Assembly (NCBI GenBank): GCA_001599355.1
Contig: BCGQ01000001.1
Location: forward strand, 2,731,135-2,795,134
Origin: Nakazawaea peltata
Taxonomy: Eukaryota; Ascomycota; Pichiomycetes; Alaninales; Pachysolenaceae
Reading direction: 5' to 3'
DNA length: 64,000 nucleotides
Shown one piece after another: positions 39,887 to 50,469 of this stretch (its first letter is position 1; each line of letters starts with the position of its first letter). A program made the translations under genes and the position numbers. The notes below the pieces were generated by a model, which had not been told where the DNA came from, did no database searches, and saw only the letters and a list, made by a program, of their open reading frames with translations.

Positions 39887-40954
39887 CTAAGGATGGTGTG
39901 GTCTGGATCTGTTGAGGGCTAGACGGGTCTTGACGAGGAGAGTGATGGTTTCATTGACGTTGGCAGTGAGTCCATGTTTCTTGGCGAGAGTTACTACGTA
40001 ACCGTTGATAAAATCGATTTCGGTGGTTCGGAGGTGGAGAGTATCTTGTCTCATTGAGGAGGAATTTTTGGCATTAATCACAGTACCGACGTTAACGACA
40101 TTAGAGACGAGTTTATCGACATTGAGAATCTGAGTAGAGGTCTTATTTTTTGTGAGCATCGGTATAGTCTTGAAAAATACGTCAAGACATTCGGCAATGA
40201 TATTTTTGAATAATTGAGGGATATCTTCCAAGGGGTTCAATTCTCCATTTATGCAATCCAAGATCGAGGTAATGGAATTGATACAACAATTGACGGTGAA
40301 TTTCTCCACTTGAAGAACCAAGAGATCAGAATATTCATACATGATTGGATTTAAACCTTTTGTGCTGTTTAAATTTTTGATGAGCTCTGAATTGGAGAGC
40401 ATTTCCAGTGGTAAGATCTGATTGTTATCGTCGTTTGGGATCTGAGCAATTTTGAGATCACCAAATCCAGCATGGGTGAAATGAAATTCGTCATCAATAT
40501 CTGGAGTCTTGAAACCTCCATGGTTGGTCACACCTTGAAATAAGTTAGGTCTCGAACCCAAATCTGGCCATATTTCACCATGTAAAATGTCTACTACTCC
40601 AAGTCCATTTTGGACAAAAACCACATCCGATGAGCTGGAGATAAATGGCAAATAAGGTTCAAGAGCTTCCTTTGTTTGATAAGTTTTAGTGGAAACAATC
40701 AAGCTCTTGATATTCTGACACTCGGAGCCAATTATCTCGGGACAACTACCCCGGAACCGTGCTTCATACTGACTCCCATCAGGGGCATACAACATCGTGA
40801 CACCAGATCCCAGTTGTTCAAATCTAGAGAGCTTGTCCTTATTACGGAATAAGAGTACAATGTCTTGCTCGGGGAACTGTAATTTAAGCTGGCATGCTAT
40901 AAGGCACCCAATAAATCCAGCCCCTAATACGTACACACTATCTCCAGAGGTCAT
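39887..40954 (-). CDS. PAN5: Ketopantoate (2-dehydropantoate) reductase family (Pan5-like)
   Basis: A 355-residue NADPH-dependent reductase of the ApbA/PanE family, which makes pantoate for pantothenate and coenzyme A. The Rossmann GxGxxG motif is right at the N-terminus (VLGAGFIGCLIA). The QNGLG motif, the helical KFTVNCCINSITSILDCINGEL block with the catalytic Lys, and the C-terminal RQD...RTTEIDFINGYVV signature are all present. The polyamine oxidase FMS1, which feeds the other half of pantothenate synthesis (beta-alanine), is only 1.4 kb away. Several family members act on other keto acids, so activity is not certain. Confidence 0.82.
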   Translation of the reverse strand: MTSGDSVYVLGAGFIGCLIACQLKLQFPEQDIVLLFRNKDKLSRFEQLGSGVTMLYAPDGSQYEARFRGSCPEIIGSECQNIKSLIVSTKTYQTKEALEPYLPFISSSSDVVFVQNGLGVVDILHGEIWPDLGSRPNLFQGVTNHGGFKTPDIDDEFHFTHAGFGDLKIAQIPNDDNNQILPLEMLSNSELIKNLNSTKGLNPIMYEYSDLLVLQVEKFTVNCCINSITSILDCINGELNPLEDIPQLFKNIIAECLDVFFKTIPMLTKNKTSTQILNVDKLVSNVVNVGTVINAKNSSSMRQDTLHLRTTEIDFINGYVVTLAKKHGLTANVNETITLLVKTRLALNRSRPHHP

Positions 40955-41126
40955 TATCTTGTAGAGAGATGAGCTGGTCGGCGTTAAGAAGCTTTTTAAA
41001 TAGGGATTTTTTTTTCAGTGGCATCAACCCACCTTTTTCAGTTTCCTATTTGGGAATTGGGAGGGTGTTTGTGGTTGATCCAGATAAGAGAGGTGCGATG
41101 AGGGATCGAATATTGTTGGAGGGGTA

Positions 41127-42227
41127 ATGTTTTGGATTAAATCGTTACAGAGGCAAGTGGCCAGGAATCATTTGAATACAGTACCTTCTAGGGTACTTTT
41201 GTTCTTGACGGGGTTCCTTCTTTTATTGATGTTTAATGTTTTAGATGCGACATTTGACCAGCGGTTCAATGCATCGGTTTCATTCCCTAATTTCGCGGTC
41301 AACACCAAAGTTTCCCACTTGTTTAAGCATATGGGTATGGCTACAATGAGTAATATGACGGCAAGAAGGGAGCCTGAGACTCAGGTATTGTTCGAATTGG
41401 ATAACAGGATGAACCCTATGTTTTTAGAACATGGAGAATTGAATGTTAAATGTAGTTTCAACCATGGAATGGATTTGAATTGTTATTATATGGGGGTGAT
41501 CAAGGAACCCAAATATTATATTGCGGAGGTTATTTTCAGCAATTCGGTTCCTGACAAACTTAAATTTCTGTTTGACCCTTTCAAAAGGTATGTGGATCCC
41601 ACCAATTATGATAAATCTGACACCTTCTCCCATTTGGCTCTGTATTTTTACATCTTTGAGAACCCTACCGGGAAAGTTGTACGGTCAACTAGTTTAGATA
41701 AGATGTTTCAAACGAAGGAATTCCAGGGAATCCGCAAACGTATATCAGTTCTGTACCAGACAGTCATCACATGGAGCTATTTATCCAACAGAATATTCAG
41801 CATTACTACCATTCTCTATGTCATGTTCCTCATTGTGATTCTTGTTCATCGCATAATTAGTGACTATGCTAATAGGAAGGGAGATACAGCCAGAGACCCA
41901 ACTACTGCAGTACTTTTCAAGAGATTGGAGATCTTCAGTATAGTTCAGCTGTTTCTTTGCTTCAGTTATTACTTGCTGCATCGAATAATAGTACTTCTAA
42001 ATGGGATTGCCCAATCATTTGTTCTATCGTCTGTGTCAGAGGGGCTAACACTTCTGACTACCAAATCTAATATTGATAATGTTTCATTTTTGAGCCATAT
42101 TATCGGGATACTGCTGTTACTTTGGATCCTCACTTTCCTTCATCATACCATCTTCAAGGATTACCTTGTAGATATGCTCCAACCTAAGCAAGTGGTCGCT
42201 GACTCTGCTTGTTCCTCCAAGGTTTGA
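41127..42227 (+). CDS. Unknown membrane protein with a lumenal domain
   Basis: A 366-residue protein of no recognised family. One N-terminal transmembrane helix (about residues 23-40) is followed by a 180-residue hydrophilic domain with several possible N-glycosylation sites (NAS, NMT), so it is probably lumenal. Three C-terminal helices lie at about 226-246, 268-292 and 324-345. Its position between the PAN5-like gene (divergent, 172 bases) and FMS1 (107 bases, same strand) raises a possible link to pantothenate metabolism or transport, which is pure context. Confidence 0.7.
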   Translation: MFWIKSLQRQVARNHLNTVPSRVLLFLTGFLLLLMFNVLDATFDQRFNASVSFPNFAVNTKVSHLFKHMGMATMSNMTARREPETQVLFELDNRMNPMFLEHGELNVKCSFNHGMDLNCYYMGVIKEPKYYIAEVIFSNSVPDKLKFLFDPFKRYVDPTNYDKSDTFSHLALYFYIFENPTGKVVRSTSLDKMFQTKEFQGIRKRISVLYQTVITWSYLSNRIFSITTILYVMFLIVILVHRIISDYANRKGDTARDPTTAVLFKRLEIFSIVQLFLCFSYYLLHRIIVLLNGIAQSFVLSSVSEGLTLLTTKSNIDNVSFLSHIIGILLLLWILTFLHHTIFKDYLVDMLQPKQVVADSACSSKV

Positions 42228-42334
42228 CTGACGCCCCCTTCTTTGATGGAAAAAAATCCGTTTAAGAGAGGTTTTATTTTTCACTAGCTTAAAATTTAAA
42301 GAAGGAATCGCATTTCAGATTTGTAGAGACGTAG

Positions 42335-43789
42335 ATGGCCATGGGAGAGGTAAAGACACGGGTTTTGATCATAGGAGCGGGCATTTCTGGGCTTAAGGCA
42401 GCCCAGGAACTCCAAAAATATGGCGTCGACTATAGAATAATTGAGGGAAGAGCAAGAGCTGGGGGTCGTTTACATTCTGTGCCCTTCAATGGAGGGAAAT
42501 CCAAGGTGGATATGGGAGCGTCATGGTTCCATGACACGTTGACAAATGAACTTTTCGATGAAGTGGTGGCTCTGAACAAATATGATCTCTATTATGATGA
42601 TAGTAGTCCTATTTTGATCACTAAAGAGGGAGAACTCGATGACCGGAAGTTGAAGATTCAACAAGTGACAAATGAGATCATCAAGTTTATTGAGTTGGAG
42701 TATTTTGAGAACTTGGATCAGAAAGATATAGCATTGAAGGCCAAGGTAGTTGATTATTTGTGGAAACAGAAGGGTCTCCTCACAGATGAGCAGATCAAAT
42801 ATGCTCCTGAACTTTTGAGATACTTAGAGCTCTGGCATGGTGTCGGATGGCAGTCAATGAGTAGTAAATACGCAATGGTAGATAATGTAGGACGTAATTG
42901 CTTGATTAAAGATGGATATGGGGCTCTTGTAGACGAGATAATGAGTACCTTGGAGGAGTCAAGAATTCAGTATGGTGTCACGGCTAAAGTTATTGATCGT
43001 AGTCATCTGAAAACTGTAGTCCAAACTGATGATCCACTGTTGACATTTGAGTGTGATTATTGTATAGTTACGGTGCCTCAGAGTGTTTTGCAACTGCCTG
43101 CTGAACTGAAAGCCGGGATCTCTTGGGTTCCTAAACTTCCTGAGCGGATAACCGAGGCATTGGAAGGTATGCATTTTGGATCATTGGGTAAATTTGTATT
43201 TGAATTTGAAGACTGTTTTTGGGACCGTGATCTGACCGACAGGTACATAGCATTGGCTGAACCTGAGCAGCGGATATTAGACACTTTAAGAGCCGGATCT
43301 AAACCGTATGTAGAAGATTTCAGTCCGGAGCTTGACCAGGTCCCAAAACCATGGTCATATCCAATTCTTATTTTAAATTTATATAGAACGTATAAAACTC
43401 CAGCTTTGTTGGTGTTCACTCAAGGAGAATTGACCAGAGCTTTAGAGAAGCGACCAGAACAAGCATGGGAGCAATTGAAGTCTGTGATTTCTCAACTTAA
43501 AGTCGACTCGAGCTCAGCTGTTCCTGACCCGATCAATACTATCGGTAGTAACTGGACAAGAGATCCATTTTCAATGGGATCTTATGCAGCTTGTCATCCA
43601 GGAGATGATCCTACTTCTTTGATTATCCAGTTGAGCAAAGGCTTGGGCAAGGTGAGGTTTGCAGGTGAACATACGATCCTTGACGGAGCCGGAGCCGTCC
43701 ATGGAGCCTGGATGTCTGGAAGGAGAGAAGCTGACTACATATTGATCGATATGGGGCTGAAAGAAGGTGATTTAGATGAATTTATATAG
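42335..43789 (+). CDS. FMS1: FAD polyamine oxidase (Fms1)
   Basis: A 484-residue flavin amine oxidase. In yeast Fms1 oxidises spermine to spermidine and 3-aminopropanal, the source of beta-alanine for pantothenate. Sequence features: the N-terminal dinucleotide fold VLIIGAGISGLKAAQEL with the GRARAGGRLHS continuation; GASWFHDTLTNELF (Fms1 has GASWHHDTLTNPLF); RYLELWHG; IVTVPQSVLQL; the SNWTRDPFSMGSYA motif; and the FAD-binding end RFAGEHTILDGAGAVHGAWMSGRREA. Identity of these blocks with S. cerevisiae Fms1 is high. No peroxisomal SKL is present. The next genes, MAC1 and UBC7, are in the same order and orientation as in S. cerevisiae (YMR020W-YMR021C-YMR022W). Confidence 0.93.
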   Translation: MAMGEVKTRVLIIGAGISGLKAAQELQKYGVDYRIIEGRARAGGRLHSVPFNGGKSKVDMGASWFHDTLTNELFDEVVALNKYDLYYDDSSPILITKEGELDDRKLKIQQVTNEIIKFIELEYFENLDQKDIALKAKVVDYLWKQKGLLTDEQIKYAPELLRYLELWHGVGWQSMSSKYAMVDNVGRNCLIKDGYGALVDEIMSTLEESRIQYGVTAKVIDRSHLKTVVQTDDPLLTFECDYCIVTVPQSVLQLPAELKAGISWVPKLPERITEALEGMHFGSLGKFVFEFEDCFWDRDLTDRYIALAEPEQRILDTLRAGSKPYVEDFSPELDQVPKPWSYPILILNLYRTYKTPALLVFTQGELTRALEKRPEQAWEQLKSVISQLKVDSSSAVPDPINTIGSNWTRDPFSMGSYAACHPGDDPTSLIIQLSKGLGKVRFAGEHTILDGAGAVHGAWMSGRREADYILIDMGLKEGDLDEFI

Positions 43790-43807
43790 GCACCAATGCA
43801 TATTTAT

Positions 43808-45007
43808 TTACAGATCGGATTTCTTTGGGATCAATTGTAAGGCTGGCGTCAGGAAATTGACTACTTCATTATTGAAGATCCCATGTTTGAAGCAATTGGA
43901 GCAATTACAGTCATCATCTGGGCACAGGCAATCTTTCATGATATCCATAAGTTCATCTGTGGGGAGATCATTGAAGAGTAAGTTGGTAATAGATGCTTTT
44001 GTTTGTGTGTCATTAGATGGGAGGGCCAGAAGCTCGGGGAATACGTTGTTCAAGGTCGGAGTAGATGATCCAGAGCTTTCTGGGGGTGATAAACACACTT
44101 TCACTCCATCGGACAATCTAATCCCGTCAACTATCAAGTGCTTTGGACAGTTATAGCATGCGCATTCTTCAGGAAGACAAGCACAGTCATCCATTGAGAA
44201 GTATGTTGAAGGGATTGGTTCGGATTTGATTTGGTTAGAACCATTAGTAGGTATAGCGGAGCTGATTTCGGTGTTCCCGTGATCATGGTCTTCACAATGA
44301 CAGTTATCTGGGTCACATTTACACTCCATTTCCACATTAAGAGTGGATCCTGAATTAGCATATTGAGTAGCATAAAACATGTCATAAGAAAAGAGATTGG
44401 AAGATGAATTGTACACCGTAGGATTGGTGGAAGGGATATTTTGGTACATTGGTTGGACAAGGAACTCCTGGGAACGAATCGGATCATCTGCAGGCTCTAA
44501 TTTGATAGGATCTTTCAGCTCTGAAGGGCGACAAGATGTGCATTTCCCTCCATGTTTATGCCCCAAATATTTGGACTTTGTGAAAGAGCCATTCCCAGTC
44601 ATGGTGGCCGAGGAAGCTGATACAGGATTTAATAACGAAAAGGATCCTTTTGAGACGTTGTAGAGACGTTTTTTGGATGCCTTGAGAACGATAACCGGCT
44701 GGTGTTCTGCAGCCAAACTTCTCAGACGAGATGAACAGCAACATGTGGACTTCTCTTGACAAGAACATGACTTGACCCGCACAGATATCGGCGGTTGGGT
44801 TTCTGCAGCCATCTTGGAGCAACATGAGGATCTCAGTTTCGTCCCTTCTTGCTCGGCAATCACGGCTACACGGTGATCAGGACCATTATTTGGTCTTCCT
44901 CGAGACCTCACTTGGACAAGAGGGCGCTTTGTATGTTGACAGGTGGACGAACGATGACCGCGGATACACTGGGCACAAGCATACTTCTCACCGTCAACCA
45001 AAATCAT
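43808..45007 (-). CDS. MAC1: Copper-sensing transcription factor (Mac1)
   Basis: A 399-residue copper-fist regulator. The start at 45005-45007 gives MILVDGEKYACAQCIRGHRSSTC, the Mac1-type N-terminus. The fist ligands are Cys11, Cys14, Cys23 and His25, followed by the minor-groove RGRP hook (36-39). The C-terminal part holds Cys-rich copper-sensing motifs of the C-x-C-x4-C-x-C-x2-C-x2-H type: CACLPEECACYNCPKH and CLCPDDDCNCSNCFKH, with a related CKCDPDNCHCEDHDH before them. In yeast Mac1 activates copper and iron uptake genes when copper is low. An internal CSCQEKSTCCC cluster (about residues 80-92) is an extra metal-binding candidate. Its 3' end is 18 bases from the FMS1 stop. Confidence 0.92.
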   Translation of the reverse strand: MILVDGEKYACAQCIRGHRSSTCQHTKRPLVQVRSRGRPNNGPDHRVAVIAEQEGTKLRSSCCSKMAAETQPPISVRVKSCSCQEKSTCCCSSRLRSLAAEHQPVIVLKASKKRLYNVSKGSFSLLNPVSASSATMTGNGSFTKSKYLGHKHGGKCTSCRPSELKDPIKLEPADDPIRSQEFLVQPMYQNIPSTNPTVYNSSSNLFSYDMFYATQYANSGSTLNVEMECKCDPDNCHCEDHDHGNTEISSAIPTNGSNQIKSEPIPSTYFSMDDCACLPEECACYNCPKHLIVDGIRLSDGVKVCLSPPESSGSSTPTLNNVFPELLALPSNDTQTKASITNLLFNDLPTDELMDIMKDCLCPDDDCNCSNCFKHGIFNNEVVNFLTPALQLIPKKSDL

Positions 45008-45337
45008 CTTCAACGGTGGTGAATCAACTGTTGGGAGGCGATAAAAAGTGGAACCGGCCTTCTTCTACCTCTTCTCCAGAGGAAGAGGGTACATAATTGA
45101 TAATCTGCTGAGCCGGAGCTGCAGGGAACTCTAAATGGAAATATTTGCTCAGTAGTGCGTGAACGACTAATTATACCTATTAGGAAGGTAAACCGGGCAG
45201 AAACGGTGAAAGTCGTGCACCTCATTTCATTACCGGATTAGTCCAGCGGCGATACGAACACGCAGAAGATTCTGGAGGAAGTCACGAGAGATCAGACGGT
45301 TAGGAGATTAGGACGAAAAGGGACTGTGAAGTGTGAA
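45008..45337. promoter_or_regulatory. Divergent MAC1/UBC7 promoter
   Basis: 330 bases shared by two divergent genes. I see no clear TATA box and no Mac1 TTTGCTC element here. Nothing else is recognised. Confidence 0.4.
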
Positions 45338-45832
45338 ATGCTGCCAGCTCAACGTCGTTTGTTGAAAGAGTACCAGCAGTTATCGCAGGATGCACCTGAA
45401 GGGATCGTGGCAGGCCCGGTCTCGGAGGACAACTTATTTGTATGGGAATGTTTGTTGGAAGGACCGCCTGATACCGCTTATGAAAATGGAGTATTCAGTG
45501 CTTCATTGGTGTTTCCAAAGGACTACCCGTTATCGCCGCCTGTTTTAAAGTTCAATCCGCCGATTTTACATCCGAATATTTATGCCGATGGAACCGTTTG
45601 TATATCGATTTTACATCCTCCTGGCGATGATCCGTTACAATACGAGAGGGCTGAGGAGAGATGGTCACCCGTTCAAAGTGTGGAGAAAATTTTGTTGAGT
45701 GTTATGAGTATGTTGGCAGAACCTAATATTGAGAGTGGGGCTAATATTGATGCATGTAAGTTGTGGAGGGATGAACCGGAGAAGTATAAGAGAATAGTTA
45801 GGGAGCAGGTTAAGAGATCACTTGGGCTTTAA
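45338..45832 (+). CDS. UBC7: ER-associated ubiquitin-conjugating enzyme E2 (Ubc7)
   Basis: A 164-residue E2 enzyme that works in ER-associated degradation with Cue1 and the Hrd1/Doa10 ligases. Active-site Cys88 is in [17 protein letters not shown]. The HPN motif is present (ILHPNIY). The Ubc7/Ube2g-specific acidic insertion after the active site is kept ([18 protein letters not shown]). The sequence is close to the 165-residue S. cerevisiae protein throughout and ends RSLGL (RSLGF/KSLGF in relatives). The frame is open back to 45326, but the first ATG is 45338, which gives the family length. Confidence 0.96.
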   Translation: MLPAQRRLLKEYQQLSQDAPEGIVAGPVSEDNLFVWECLLEGPPDTAYENGVFSASLVFPKDYPLSPPVLKFNPPILHPNIYADGTVCISILHPPGDDPLQYERAEERWSPVQSVEKILLSVMSMLAEPNIESGANIDACKLWRDEPEKYKRIVREQVKRSLGL

Positions 45833-46170
45833 TAGAAGACATTTATTAGCGATTGTATGTAGGTGGTTGAGTGGATGATGAGTTGGTGAGTTGGTGAGTT
45901 GAATATGACTCAGACACCGAATTGAGTACTGCACATCATATCCACTTTCTGTAGGAATATCTCTTATCCATTAGAACAATGAATTGTAAGTTCTTCATAG
46001 TAGCGTAATTCACCCTTCCCCACCTTCTCTACCCCTCAGACCTCTCTTATCCGAACAAGCGAAAATCGGCACCCGCGCTAACAAAAAAAATTTTTCAGTG
46101 AAAAATTCGGATGAGAGGGGTGTCAAATTCAACTATATCCCCAATCATTAGAGGTACCCAGTAACCAAGA
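45833..46170. other. Intergenic region upstream of CLU1
   Basis: 338 bases. GTTGGTGA is repeated in tandem (about 45882-45903) shortly after UBC7. An A-run and AT-rich stretch (46081-46110) precede the CLU1 ATG. No other feature is seen. Confidence 0.4.
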
Positions 46171-49100
46171 ATGTCTGAAGAACTGGCTGTTGAAGAGCAG
46201 TTGAAGAGTGAGTGAATTCAGAACTATTTAACCCTCTAGCTTGTTTTTCCCCCAATTTACTAACCTTCCAAGCATATCAACTCCATGTCGAATTTCCTGG
46301 AGAAATCTCAACCATCTCAGTTGAGGTCGCCCAGACCACTACTGTCGAGGAAATTAAGGAAATGGTGACCTCATATCCACAGTCAAGGGACTTCACCAAC
46401 TTCTCTATCGAGCACGAGAACGTCAAGGTTGAGGATGCCCTGGACATCGAGTCTATTGTCGGCGAATCTTCGGTCTCCGAAATCCATTTGAAGGTCAGAC
46501 TTGATGCTTATACTGAGTCACTGGTCCGTGTTCATGTCTTGAAAGTTCGTGAGCTTTTGGGATTGAGAACTACCACTGCTGAGTTATTCGAAGGTTCAAG
46601 TGCTGGAGTCTCCAAATTCCAAGATTTGGAATTATCTGAGGTTGTCCCAAAACCTGAATCTGAAACTGAAGAGCCTTTCAGCGAAGAAGAGAAATCCAAG
46701 GTTGACGCTGCCATTGCCGGAGTTTTGAGTTCTGAGAAACTTCCAGCTCATTCTGTTGCTTCTGCTGAATCTTTCAAGCCAGCTGTCAAGTCGTTGGCCC
46801 TCTCAGTTTGGAATCCTCCAACTGCTCAACAAGCCTTGAGGGGTGATTTATTGTATTTACAACTGCAGACATTAGAAGGGGATACTTACCAAATTACTGC
46901 CCATGTTTCTGGCTTCTTTGTTAACAGTTCCTCTGCCTCTTCGTTTGACAACACTCTTAAATCTGTAGGAAACTCGAAACTCAACAAATCTCATTCATTG
47001 TTGCTGTTGTTAACCAGTTTATCCCCAAAATTACTGGACCAAGTTCTGAAGAATGCTAAGTACTTTGTTTCCTCCAAACCAGAGACTTACTTGCCATCTG
47101 GAAACTGTTTCCTTTCTAACCCTTGGTTGGTCGGAAAGACTTCTAACAGAGTTCCGGACTTGGCTCGTTCTCAATTCAACTATTTAGTTGGAGGTCCAGA
47201 TGGTGCCGACTTGTCTAAGGATTGGAATGAAGAGTTCCAAAGTGTTAGAGAATTGCCAAAGGATTCTTTTGCTGAGAGAGTCATGAGAGAGAGATTGCTC
47301 AACTCTACCACTTTTGAATTCACCAAGACTGCTACTAAGACTGCTATTGCTATTGTCAAGGGAGAGTTGGAGCCAATGAACGTTGAAGCTGATCCTTCAT
47401 TGCACGTTTATTTGAGAAATGGTATCTTTTACTCTTTGGGAGTCGATGCCACCGAGCTGTTCAAGAGTACTGGTGGTAACGAAGCTGCCAGAGCTGCTAC
47501 AACTAGAGATTTGAACTCTGTTAAAGTCTTGAACAGAATCGATAGTTCTGAGATTTCTCACATTTTGACTACCGTTGTCGATTACTGTGGTAAGAGAGTT
47601 GTCTGCCAGGCTCCAGTTCCTGGTATTTTCAATGATGAGGCTGAGACTGCTGAGGATTCTCTGTATCCAAACAAGGTTCTGTATGGACTTGATGAATCTA
47701 GAGAAGGTTTAGTTAGTGATGAATCTTTCCTGAAGAAACTTTCCACCGTTACCGAGCCACTTCACTTGAAGCCACATGCTGCTTGGACTGAGAGTACCAA
47801 GGAGCCTGTTGAGATCGTTACTTCGATTGAGACAAAGGGTTTGAGAGGTTCTGATGGTCGTTCTTACGTTATTGATTTATTCCGTACTACTCCATTAGAT
47901 ATTGATTTCATTGAGAAGCATTGGGATCCAGCTCTGTCTGATTCTTATCCTCACCGTGAGGTTAGTTTGAGACATGAGGCTGTTGAGGAATGGAGACAAC
48001 GTCAAGTCGCTGTTCTTGTCCAGAAGGAGACTGCTAAGATTGAGGCCGAGAAGGCTGAATCTGTAACTAAATCCGAGGATGATGCTGAGGCTGAAAAGCC
48101 AACTATTGCCGTTTCTACTAAGGAATTTGCTTTGAATCCTGATTGTTTCTCATTGAATGTTTCTTCTACTACCAAGGAAGCTCTGGAACAACTCAAGAAG
48201 GATGAGGAGCAAGTCCGTGAAGTTTCCAAATTCGTCACTCTTCAATTGATCCCTGAATTTATCAATGAAATCACCACCTCTGAGACCATGGTCCCAATTG
48301 ATGGTAAGCACCTCGTTAGCTTGTTGCACAAACGTGGTATTAATGTTCGTTACCTTGGCCATATTGCTCAAGAAGTGTTGAAGAAGAAGGAAGAAATTTT
48401 AAGTTTGGAGTCCGATAAGATCGCGCAGATCGAGCTCGCTAATGCAAAATTCCTGCAGGAACAAAAAGAAAAAGCCGAGAAAAAGGCCGAGGAGAATGCC
48501 GAGAAGGAAGAAACCAAGGATGAAGAGCCTGAAAAGAAGGAGTCCAAGGCCGATTTCACTCCAGTAATCTTCTCTTTGACCACTTTATACCAAATTCTCG
48601 TCCAAGAGATGATTGCTCGTGGTTCTAAGCATGTTTTACGTGTTGCTACTGCCGATTTGCCTCTTCCTTTGCTGTCTGTTTGTATTTCTCACTTCCACAA
48701 TTGTTTGTTGGGTGACAAATTGAATGGAACCCCAGTTGCTGAGGTTGATCTGATCACTCGCACTGTATTCCCAGATGCTGATTACTCATTCGTTGAATGG
48801 ACTCCGGCCTCAATTCGTGCTCTGATTTCCAAACAAGTAGCTCTCCGTTACAGATACACTTTGCCTGAAGATTGGAGAGAGAGTTTGGTCAGAGAGATCC
48901 CATTATTGAGGGAGATCTCGACTCATTTCGGTATCCAATGGGCTGCCCGTGAGTATGCTTTGAAAGAGGGAGAAATCGTAGAGAGTGTAGTTACTCCTGT
49001 AGAGCCTGTAGCCAAGGGAAAGAAGAAGGGAAAGAAGAGCTCTGGAGCTGCTAATGGAGCTGCCACTGCTTCTGCTATCCAATCGTTCCACCCTGATGAT

Positions 49101-50069
49101 ATCGTAGCCATCTACCCAATCATCAAAGATTCCATGTACTCTTCAACTCTTGTTGGAGAAATTTGGGAAGCCGGTAGAATCAGACTTCAATCTGAGGAAG
49201 AACGTCTGGCTGGTTTGAATTTATTGGAAGAAGCTGTTCAATTTTATGAGCAAATCTACGGTAATATTCATCCTCAAGTCGGTAAAGCTTACTCGGTATT
49301 GGGTCAGACTTACCATGAGCTCGGTTTATTGGACAGAGCTTGTGTGATTTCGAGAAAAGCCGTCACCATCTTAGAACGTTGTCTCGGTTATGATTCTGCC
49401 GATACCATTTTGCTGTTGATCAACGCTGCTTTCTTCGAGCAAGCCAATGGCAACGTAGCTGATGCTTTGAGCATCTACTCTCGTGTCCTTGCTGACTGGA
49501 AAGTCGTTTATGGAGAATCTCATCCTTCTTATATGACCACTTTAAGTAACTTTGCTTCGTTATTGCAAAAGAAGAAGCTGTTTGGAGATCTGGCCAGAAT
49601 TTGTCAAGTCTCTGTTGGTCTTAGTGAGATCCATAACGGTGTTGAATCTCAAATCACTGGTATGTTACGTTATCAATTAGGTCAATACCATTTAATGGCC
49701 GAAGATATCGAAAAGGCTGGTGTGGAGATGAAACTCGCCCATGGTATTTTCTCTAAAACCGTTGGAGATGAAGATGCCATCACTGAGGATTCCAGAAACT
49801 GGTTCCAATCTTTGGAACTTGTTAAGCAACGTCGTGAGCAAGCCGCATCTCAAGTTCAAGCCAACCTGACTTCTGGGTCTGGACTGAAGAAGGTGAAGAA
49901 ATCTCAATCCCAAGCCGCTAAGACTCAAGCTGCTGCCAAGTCAGGTAAGAATTCTAAGGGTAAGAAGAAAACTTTAGTGGCTCCTCTTGAAGACATGAGT
50001 AACATGTCACCTGAAGAACTTGCAGCTTTCATTGAGGGTGTCAATCCTAAGAGTAAGCTGAAGAAATAG
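46171..50069 (+). CDS. CLU1: Clustered mitochondria protein (Clu1/Tif31), spliced
   Basis: A two-exon gene: 46171-46207 joined to 46273-50069, giving 1277 residues, the same length as S. cerevisiae Clu1. Exon 1 encodes MSEELAVEEQLK. The join completes a Thr codon and leads to YQLHVEFPGEISTISVEV. Domains in order: CLU N-terminal ubiquitin-like region; the central CLU domain (about 300-560, with SLGVDATELFKSTGGNEAARA); an eIF3-p135-like region (about 700-920); and C-terminal tetratricopeptide repeats (about 985-1150, PQVGKAYSVLGQTYHELGLLDRA). The protein binds mRNAs of mitochondrial proteins, and loss clusters mitochondria. A Lys-rich tail ends the protein. A frame opening inside the intron would give a false N-terminus. 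Confidence 0.94.
46208..46272 (+). other. Intron of CLU1
   Basis: 65 bases, phase 1. Donor GTGAGT at 46208, branch point TACTAAC at 46258-46264, acceptor AAG ending at 46272. Without splicing an in-frame TGA follows the twelfth codon. Confidence 0.9.
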
Positions 50070-50469
50070 TTTGTATATATTGAATAAAAAGAAGATAGAG
50101 TATCTTGTATACTGAAGTGAAGTAAATCAAGAGCAGTAAAGAAGACGGTGGTAGATGAGACGGGAGTATAGATTGAATTGAAAGTAGGTGATTAGTGAGG
50201 TGAGAGGATAGTGAATATAAGGTGAAGATATTGTGTGATGTTGAAGTGAAGTCGGTTCTAAAATTGGGGATTAGGAAGGAAGGTCCTAGGGGGGCTAGGG
50301 GAGCTAGGGGTACAGGGTCCTCCATTAGATACTACCGACCCCACAATTGATCTCAACCTCTACAATTCGAATTAATAATATATATATTGATAATCAGATA
50401 CTTTTAGTTAATGATATACAGCAGTACGGCCAGTCGAAAGTGTCAGTGATAAAGTAATTCCAGAAGATT
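50070..50469. other. Spacer between convergent CLU1 and Tudor-SN
   Basis: 400 bases between two stop codons. GGGGCTAGGGGAGCTAGGGG (50289-50308) is a short G-rich repeat. The rest is AT-rich with TATATATAT at about 50380. No gene. Confidence 0.45.

Noticed and set aside
45326-45337. Upstream extension of UBC7 by four codons (and similar non-ATG extensions of PYC1, MAC1, IRC21, the ubiquitin protease and the 9994 gene)
   Set aside because: These begin at GTG or TTG; the first in-frame ATG gives the family-typical N-terminus and length.
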